Shown piece by piece: positions 59,106 to 64,000 of a stretch of 64,000 bases of DNA (positions within the stretch are counted from its first letter, which is position 1; each line of letters starts with the position of its first letter). Under the pieces are notes generated by a model. It had not been told where the DNA came from. It worked only from the letters and a program-made list of their open reading frames with translations, and made no database searches. The position numbers and the translations under genes are program-made. The DNA is taken from the NCBI RefSeq assembly GCF_025515305.1, contig NZ_JAOPHT010000001.1, forward strand, positions 1 to 64,000. The letters run 5' to 3'. This DNA is from Roseicyclus sediminis. GTDB lineage: Bacteria > Pseudomonadota > Alphaproteobacteria > Rhodobacterales > Rhodobacteraceae.

Positions 59106-60073
59106 CGCCAGCCGATCCCCCTGAGACGCGCGTCGATCCGGCCGAAGAGATCGGCGTCGCGCCCGACCCAGAGATGACCGCCATCGGGATAGATCACCGC
59201 TTCCGCGCCGGGGATCGCGGACGCGAGGAAACGCGCATTCTCGGCGGTCAGGAACCGGTCGTCTTCGCACGAGAGCGTCAGCGTCGGCGCGGCGATCCCG
59301 GCGAAGTCGAGGTCATGCATCCGGTTGGTCTGCACGTTATCGTAGATCAGCCCGGCGGCGCGGTCGCTCACGGGCAGAATGCTCTCGATCATCGCGCCGA
59401 CGCGGGCCTGCTCCTCGGCGGACGCCGCCGCGACCAGCGCAGGATCGGTGGCCAGGAGCGTGCCGATCAGACGGTCCCGCATCAGGCGCGAAATACCCCA
59501 GAACAGGAGGTCGGAGCGCAGCGCACGCATCACCGCCCATTCGGCGAGCGGACTCCATGGCGCGACCTCGGCACGGCCGGGGATCATCAACGCGGGCACC
59601 ACCGGGAAAAGCGCGGCGGTGCGCCCGGGAAACAACTCGGCGAAGGCGAGCGCCGGGATCGCGCCGGCCGAGCCGCCGGCGACCGCGACACGTTCCACGC
59701 CCAGCGCATCGAGCATGTCGGCGAAGGCTTCGGCCTCCATCTTCGGCCCCGCACCCTCGGGAAGGGGCGTACGCAGGTAGCCGAAGCGCGACGGCGCGAT
59801 GACCCTGTGACCGAGACCGACCAGCCGCCGTGCCGCAAGCAGCCCCTGGTCAAAGCCGCCCCCGGTGCCGTGGAGCATGAGAAAGGGCGGCCCCTCGCCG
59901 GCTTCGGCAACCTCGATGGGGCCGTGCCGGGTTTCGACCATGCGCGACAGCGTGGCGGCGGCCCGCGCCTCGAACCGCGCCATGTCGCGGCGGAAGGGCA
60001 CGGCGACGCCCATCGCTCCCGCAGCGGCCACGGCGCCGAGGCCGATCAGAACCCGTCGTCTCGTGCGTCCCAT
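59102..60073 (-). CDS. Alpha/beta hydrolase
   Basis: This 323-residue protein has an N-terminal basic/hydrophobic segment (RTRRRVLIGLGAVAAAGAMG) acting as signal or anchor. The fold motifs are the oxyanion loop MLHGTGGGFDQG, the nucleophile elbow VAGGSAGAIPAL (Ser), an acid in LSCEDDRFL and the catalytic His in YPDGGHLWVGR. The substrate is unknown. It is divergent from the flavin dehydrogenase across 141 bp. Confidence 0.86.
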   Translation of the reverse strand: MGRTRRRVLIGLGAVAAAGAMGVAVPFRRDMARFEARAAATLSRMVETRHGPIEVAEAGEGPPFLMLHGTGGGFDQGLLAARRLVGLGHRVIAPSRFGYLRTPLPEGAGPKMEAEAFADMLDALGVERVAVAGGSAGAIPALAFAELFPGRTAALFPVVPALMIPGRAEVAPWSPLAEWAVMRALRSDLLFWGISRLMRDRLIGTLLATDPALVAAASAEEQARVGAMIESILPVSDRAAGLIYDNVQTNRMHDLDFAGIAAPTLTLSCEDDRFLTAENARFLASAIPGAEAVIYPDGGHLWVGRDADLFGRIDARLRGIGWR

Positions 60074-60214
60074 ATCCCGGCCCTCTCCTCGGACTGCCGG
60101 ATTGGAGACCGACCCCGTCTTTCCTGCCATGACATGCGTCAAGCACGTGACGCGACGGCCCCGAAGACAGCCGGAAACACCGCTGCTAGCCTGTGAAGCC
60201 GAGGGAGGACGCGG

Positions 60215-61849
60215 ATGGCGGATGCGGACGTGATCGTGATCGGCGGGGGCCTCGCGGGGCTCGTCGCCGCGTGGCATGCAGCCGAACGCGGGCGGCGTGT
60301 CGCGCTCCTCGACATGGAGGGGCCGCAGTCTCTCGGCGGGCAGGCATGGTGGAGCCTCGGCGGTCTGTTCATGGTCGACACGCCCGAGCAGCGGCGGCTT
60401 GGCCTGAAGGACAGCCGCGCGCTCGCCGGGCAGGACTGGCTCGGCTCCGCCCGCTTCGACCGGACGGAGGACGCCAATCCCCGCGCCTGGGCAGAGGCCT
60501 ACCTCGACTTTGCCGCCGGGCCGATGCGGGGCTACCTGCAGGGGCTGGGCATGCGCTGGTTCCCCGTCGTCGGCTGGGCCGAGCGGGGCGGTACGCTGGC
60601 CGATGGCCACGGCAATTCCGTTCCGCGCTTCCACATCACCTGGGGCACCGGGACCGGCGTCGTGAAACCCTACGCGGACCGGGTGCGCGCCCATCCACGC
60701 ATCACGCTACACTTCCGGCAGCGGGTCACGGCGCTGATCGTCGAGGGCGGCGCGGTCACAGGCGTGTCGGGCGAGGTGCTGGCACCCGACGAGGCCCCGC
60801 GCGGCGCCTCCACGAACCGGACCCTTGCCGGCGACTTCACGCTCCGCGCCCCGTCGGTCGTCGTCGCCTCGGGCGGGATCGGCGGAAACCACGACCTCGT
60901 CCGCGCCGCATGGCCGGAGGATCGCCTCGGCCCGCCGCCGGCGCGCATGGTCTCGGGCGTGCCGCACTACGTCGACGGACAGATGCAGGCCGCAGCCGAG
61001 GCCGCCGGGGCCGCCGTCATCAACCGTGACCGCATGTGGCACTATTGCGAAGGTCTGCGGAACTGGGATCCGATCTGGCCCAACCACGGCATCCGCATCC
61101 TGCCGGGTCCCTCCTCGATGTGGTTCGACGCGCACGGCACGCGGATGGAGTCCCCGTGTTTCCCCGGCTTCGACACGCTCGCCACGCTGAAACGGATCCT
61201 CGCGACGGGGCACGGCCATTCGTGGTTCGTGCTGACCCAGTCGATCATCGAGAAGGAATTCGCCCTTTCAGGGTCCGAGCAGAACCCCGACCTCACCTCC
61301 GGCAAGTGGTCCTCGGTGCTGCGCGAGCGCCTCGGCAAGGGGGCGACGGCGGCGGTCGAGGCATTCAAGGAGAACGGCGAGGACTTCGTCGTTGCGGATG
61401 ACCTCAGGTCGCTGGTCGCGGGGATGAACCGGATCACGCCCGACACCCCGCTCGATCCCACCCGGATTCTGGCCCAGATCGAGGCGCGGGATGCCCAGAT
61501 CACCAACAAGGTGGCGAAGGACGCGCAGGTCACCGCGATCCGGGGCGCGCGCGCCTATGTCGGCGACCGGCTGATCCGGACCGCGAAACCGCACCGCATC
61601 CTCGACCCCGCGCACGGACCGCTCATCGCGGTGCGGCTCAACGTTCTGACCCGGAAGTCGCTCGGGGGGCTGCACACCGATCTCACGGGACGGGCCTTGC
61701 GCTCCGACGGGACGCCATTCCCCGGTCTCTACGCCGCAGGCGAGGTCGCGGGCTTCGGCGGCGGCGGCTATCACGGGTACAACGCGCTCGAGGGCACCTT
61801 CCTCGGCGGCTGCATCTTCTCGGGCAGGGTCGCGGGCGATGCGGTCTAG
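60215..61849 (+). CDS. FAD-binding dehydrogenase (fumarate reductase/ketosteroid dehydrogenase-like)
   Basis: This 544-residue FAD_binding_2 family protein has the dinucleotide fold VIVIGGGLAGLVAAWHAAER, SLGGQAWWSLGG, GGIGGNHDLVRAAW, and the C-terminal FAD loop GLYAAGEVAGFGGGGYHGYN followed by EGTFLGGCIFSGR. The family includes 3-ketosteroid dehydrogenases and related enzymes; which substrate is used here cannot be read. No signal peptide is present. No electron-transfer partner gene is adjacent. Confidence 0.87.
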   Translation: MADADVIVIGGGLAGLVAAWHAAERGRRVALLDMEGPQSLGGQAWWSLGGLFMVDTPEQRRLGLKDSRALAGQDWLGSARFDRTEDANPRAWAEAYLDFAAGPMRGYLQGLGMRWFPVVGWAERGGTLADGHGNSVPRFHITWGTGTGVVKPYADRVRAHPRITLHFRQRVTALIVEGGAVTGVSGEVLAPDEAPRGASTNRTLAGDFTLRAPSVVVASGGIGGNHDLVRAAWPEDRLGPPPARMVSGVPHYVDGQMQAAAEAAGAAVINRDRMWHYCEGLRNWDPIWPNHGIRILPGPSSMWFDAHGTRMESPCFPGFDTLATLKRILATGHGHSWFVLTQSIIEKEFALSGSEQNPDLTSGKWSSVLRERLGKGATAAVEAFKENGEDFVVADDLRSLVAGMNRITPDTPLDPTRILAQIEARDAQITNKVAKDAQVTAIRGARAYVGDRLIRTAKPHRILDPAHGPLIAVRLNVLTRKSLGGLHTDLTGRALRSDGTPFPGLYAAGEVAGFGGGGYHGYNALEGTFLGGCIFSGRVAGDAV

Positions 61850-61969
61850 GGGGCGCAGGCACCTTGCGGTGGCATGGCGGAACTCATGGCCCCTGCCGGT
61901 TTCCCTCCATTGTCCCCGACCATTCAGCGCGCCAGTCTCCGCGCGCATCGCCCCGAGGAAGGACCATTC

Positions 61970-63373
61970 ATGCGCGGCACCGGCACCCGGTTTCTCATCG
62001 TCGGGCTTCTCGCCCTCCTCATGTTCATCCCGCTCTGGTTCGTCTCGGCCATCATCGACGACCGCACGCGGCTGAGCGAGCAGACGATCCGCGAGGTTGG
62101 CGAGGAGTGGGGCGGCAGCCAGCTTCTGTCCGGCCCGGTCCTGATCCTGCCGGTGGAGGGCCCGGTGCAGGTGCCGGAGACTGTCGAGGTGAACGATCCG
62201 GCCACCGGCCAGCTCCGGGCGGAAACGCGCATGGTGACCGAGATCCGCGCCATGGCGCCCGTGATCCTCCTGCCCGAGACCTTCGAGCTGACGCTGGAGA
62301 CAGAGAGCGACATCCGCTCGCGAGGGATCTTCGACGTTCCGGTCTACGGCGCAGAGGCCAGGATCGCCTTCGACTTCGACACCGATGCCGCATCGGGCCA
62401 ACTCCGGCCCGGCGAACGGATCCTGTGGGACGCGGCCAGCCTGCGGGTCACCGTGACGGCGAACCGTGCGCTCAGGGGCAACGCCGAGCTTCTGGCCGAC
62501 GGACGGGCCATCCCGCTCGAACCCCGCGCCGACGGGCAGCCCGGCATCGCCGCCGCGCTCGGCGATCCGCGCGAGATCGGGGCCTATGACCTGACGCTCG
62601 GGTTCAACGGCGCGGCCGAACTCAGCGCCACGCCGATGGGCAGGACCTCGCGCGTGACAATCACATCCGACTGGCCGCACCCCAGCTTTTTCGGCGCCTT
62701 CCTGCCCGATGACTCCGAGATTTCCGACGCGGGCTTTTCGGCCACCTGGACGATCCCGCATCTGGCCCGGCCCCTGCCACAGGCGGCGCGAAGCGATACC
62801 GACCTCACCGCGCGCGCGACCTCGGCCTTCGGTGTGCGGTATTTCCAGCCCAACGACTTCTATCAGAAGGCATGGCGCGCCGCGCGCTACGGCATCCTCT
62901 TCATCGCGCTCACCTTCCTGACGGTGCTGCTGATCGAGGGGCGGACAGGCAAGCCGACGCATCCCGTCCAGTACATCCTGATCGGCCTCGCGCAGTCCGT
63001 CTTCGTGCTGCTCATGGTCTCCTATGCCGAACAGATCGGCTTCGGCGCGGCCTATGCCCTGTCGGCCGGGGCGACGACCGCTCTGCTGACGCTGTTCGGC
63101 GCGGTCGGTCTGAAACTCGGGCGGAGGACCCTCGTTCTGGCGGCGATGCTGGGCATCATCTACGCGGTTCTCTACCTGATCCTGCGCTCGGCCGATTACG
63201 CGCTTCTGGCCGGATCGACCCTTGCGTTCTTCGCGCTGGCGCTCACCATGATCGCGACCCGGAACGAGGACTGGTACGGGCCGGCCACGGCGGGCCCGCG
63301 CCGGCCCTGGTTCGGCAAGCCGAAGGAGCCGCAGAATGGAGAGCCGGAAGGCACGCCCCCGCCCCCCGCCTGA
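61970..63373 (+). CDS. creD: CreD family inner-membrane protein
   Basis: This 467-residue protein has an N-terminal membrane segment (FLIVGLLALLMFIPLWFVS), a large periplasmic domain (about 35-300) and about five to six C-terminal membrane segments starting near GILFIALTFLTVLLIEG. The motif TSDWPHPSFFGAFLPDDSEI and HPVQYILIGLAQSVFVLLM are typical of CreD, linked in enterics to the CreBC regulon and envelope integrity. The ATG at 61970 follows GAGGAAGGA. No creBC genes are nearby. Confidence 0.9.
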   Translation: MRGTGTRFLIVGLLALLMFIPLWFVSAIIDDRTRLSEQTIREVGEEWGGSQLLSGPVLILPVEGPVQVPETVEVNDPATGQLRAETRMVTEIRAMAPVILLPETFELTLETESDIRSRGIFDVPVYGAEARIAFDFDTDAASGQLRPGERILWDAASLRVTVTANRALRGNAELLADGRAIPLEPRADGQPGIAAALGDPREIGAYDLTLGFNGAAELSATPMGRTSRVTITSDWPHPSFFGAFLPDDSEISDAGFSATWTIPHLARPLPQAARSDTDLTARATSAFGVRYFQPNDFYQKAWRAARYGILFIALTFLTVLLIEGRTGKPTHPVQYILIGLAQSVFVLLMVSYAEQIGFGAAYALSAGATTALLTLFGAVGLKLGRRTLVLAAMLGIIYAVLYLILRSADYALLAGSTLAFFALALTMIATRNEDWYGPATAGPRRPWFGKPKEPQNGEPEGTPPPPA

Positions 63374-64000
63374 CGCCGAGGCGCGCCGCGCCGTGCCTCC
63401 CGTCATCTGCTATCCGACCGGGACGCTGCCCCGACCCGCACCGGACGTGATGGCCCGCGCGCTGGACGGTCTGGAGAAAACCGGCGAGGTCCTCGTGCCG
63501 CCGCGCGAAGCGCGCACCTTTCGCGTGAAGGCCGGGCAGGTCTTCCGCATCGTGAGTGTCGATGGCCCGCAGGTGGGCGACCTGAACCTCTGGAACGCGG
63601 GCGACCTTTCGGAGCGGTTCTACTCCGGCAAGACGCGCGCGCTGCACGGAACGCATGTGACCACCGGCGACAGGCTCTGGAGTTCGTTCCCGACGCTCCG
63701 CCCCATGGCGACGATCGTGGAAGACACGCTCGGCTGGTACGGGATCGACGCCTTCGGCGGGTCCGTCCATGACGTGATCGGCACGCGCTGCGATCCCTAC
63801 ACGCACAACCTGCTGGCCGGCGGGCAATATCACCATTGCTGCCATTCGAACCTGACCCGCGCGCTCGCCGCGGAAACCGGCCTGCCGCTGCACGAGGCCG
63901 AGCGCCACGTCCACGACGTCCTGAACGTCTTCATGTGCACGGGCTTCACCCGCGACACGGGCCAGTATTTCATGAAGGCAAGTCCCGTGCGTCCCGGCGA
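63336..64000 (+). CDS. DUF1989/urea-carboxylase-associated family protein (3' end outside window)
   Basis: The first 221 residues run to the window end without a stop. The family pattern is clear: FRIVSVDGPQVGDLNLWNAG, LWSSFPTLRPMATIVEDTLG, HDVIGTRCDPYTHNLLAGG, QYHHCCHSNLTRAL and VLNVFMCTGF, with conserved Cys and His that bind metal in characterised members. Relatives occur with urea or guanidine degradation genes. The ATG at 63336 has AAGGAG 8 bases before it and lies inside the end of creD, giving an overlap of 38 bases in another frame. Confidence 0.87.
   Translation, partial: MESRKARPRPPPDAEARRAVPPVICYPTGTLPRPAPDVMARALDGLEKTGEVLVPPREARTFRVKAGQVFRIVSVDGPQVGDLNLWNAGDLSERFYSGKTRALHGTHVTTGDRLWSSFPTLRPMATIVEDTLGWYGIDAFGGSVHDVIGTRCDPYTHNLLAGGQYHHCCHSNLTRALAAETGLPLHEAERHVHDVLNVFMCTGFTRDTGQYFMKASPVRPG

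Overview
The window is GC-rich chromosomal DNA from an alphaproteobacterium, most likely a member of the Rhodobacteraceae/Roseobacter group. The evidence is gene order: mdh, sucC, sucD, sucA, sucB and lpd in one direction, sdhCDAB close by in the other, with malyl-CoA thioesterase (mcl2) and mesaconyl-CoA hydratase (mch) of the ethylmalonyl-CoA route between them. There are no rRNA genes and no CRISPR array. One tRNA gene is present, tRNA-Ala(GGC).

Region 1 (about 1 to 24.3 kb) is a secretion and signalling island. After a class-III aminotransferase comes a minus-strand gene set that reads, in order of transcription: a giant RTX protein of about 3440 residues with two animal-type haem peroxidase domains, a type I secretion ABC exporter, an unrecognised one-membrane-segment protein, an HlyD-type membrane fusion protein and a histidine-kinase-like protein whose catalytic residues look degenerate. 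Two LuxR-type response regulators flank the island, at 1766-2419 and 23731-24342. An intact hybrid kinase, translationally coupled to a periplasmic molybdopterin-domain-like protein, lies at the far side. A Flp-pilin-like peptide and a receiver-like orphan lie between them. A reasonable reading is a regulated, calcium-binding, secreted peroxidase system. Some related RTX haem peroxidases of marine alphaproteobacteria oxidise Mn(II).

Region 2 (24.5 to 31.5 kb) is a peptide/opine-type ABC transporter operon: binding protein, permease, a permease-ATPase fusion and a second ATPase. A FadR-type GntR regulator and a DUF1028 protein accompany it. Copies of a palindromic operator (consensus AATTTATCATGATAAATT) lie before the regulator and in the divergent promoter region.

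Region 3 (31.7 to 34.2 kb) holds an integrase fragment beside tRNA-Ala(GGC), a TIGR02300 protein, a YgjP-type metalloprotease and a second GntR regulator.

Region 4 (34.3 to 56 kb) is the TCA-cycle block. Both sucC and sdhC are preceded by two TGTGATCACA-type palindromes exactly 21 bp apart, which suggests one shared regulator. Small conserved proteins (MAPEG, NnrU, DUF1737, secreted proteins, a lipoprotein) and peptidase T are interleaved.

Region 5 (56 to 64 kb) has ordinary accessory genes: a membrane protein, a methyltransferase, an Asp-box beta-propeller protein, a 51-residue protein, an alpha/beta hydrolase, a flavin dehydrogenase, CreD, and a DUF1989 protein cut by the window end. Annotation rests on reading the translated sequence; no database searches were run.
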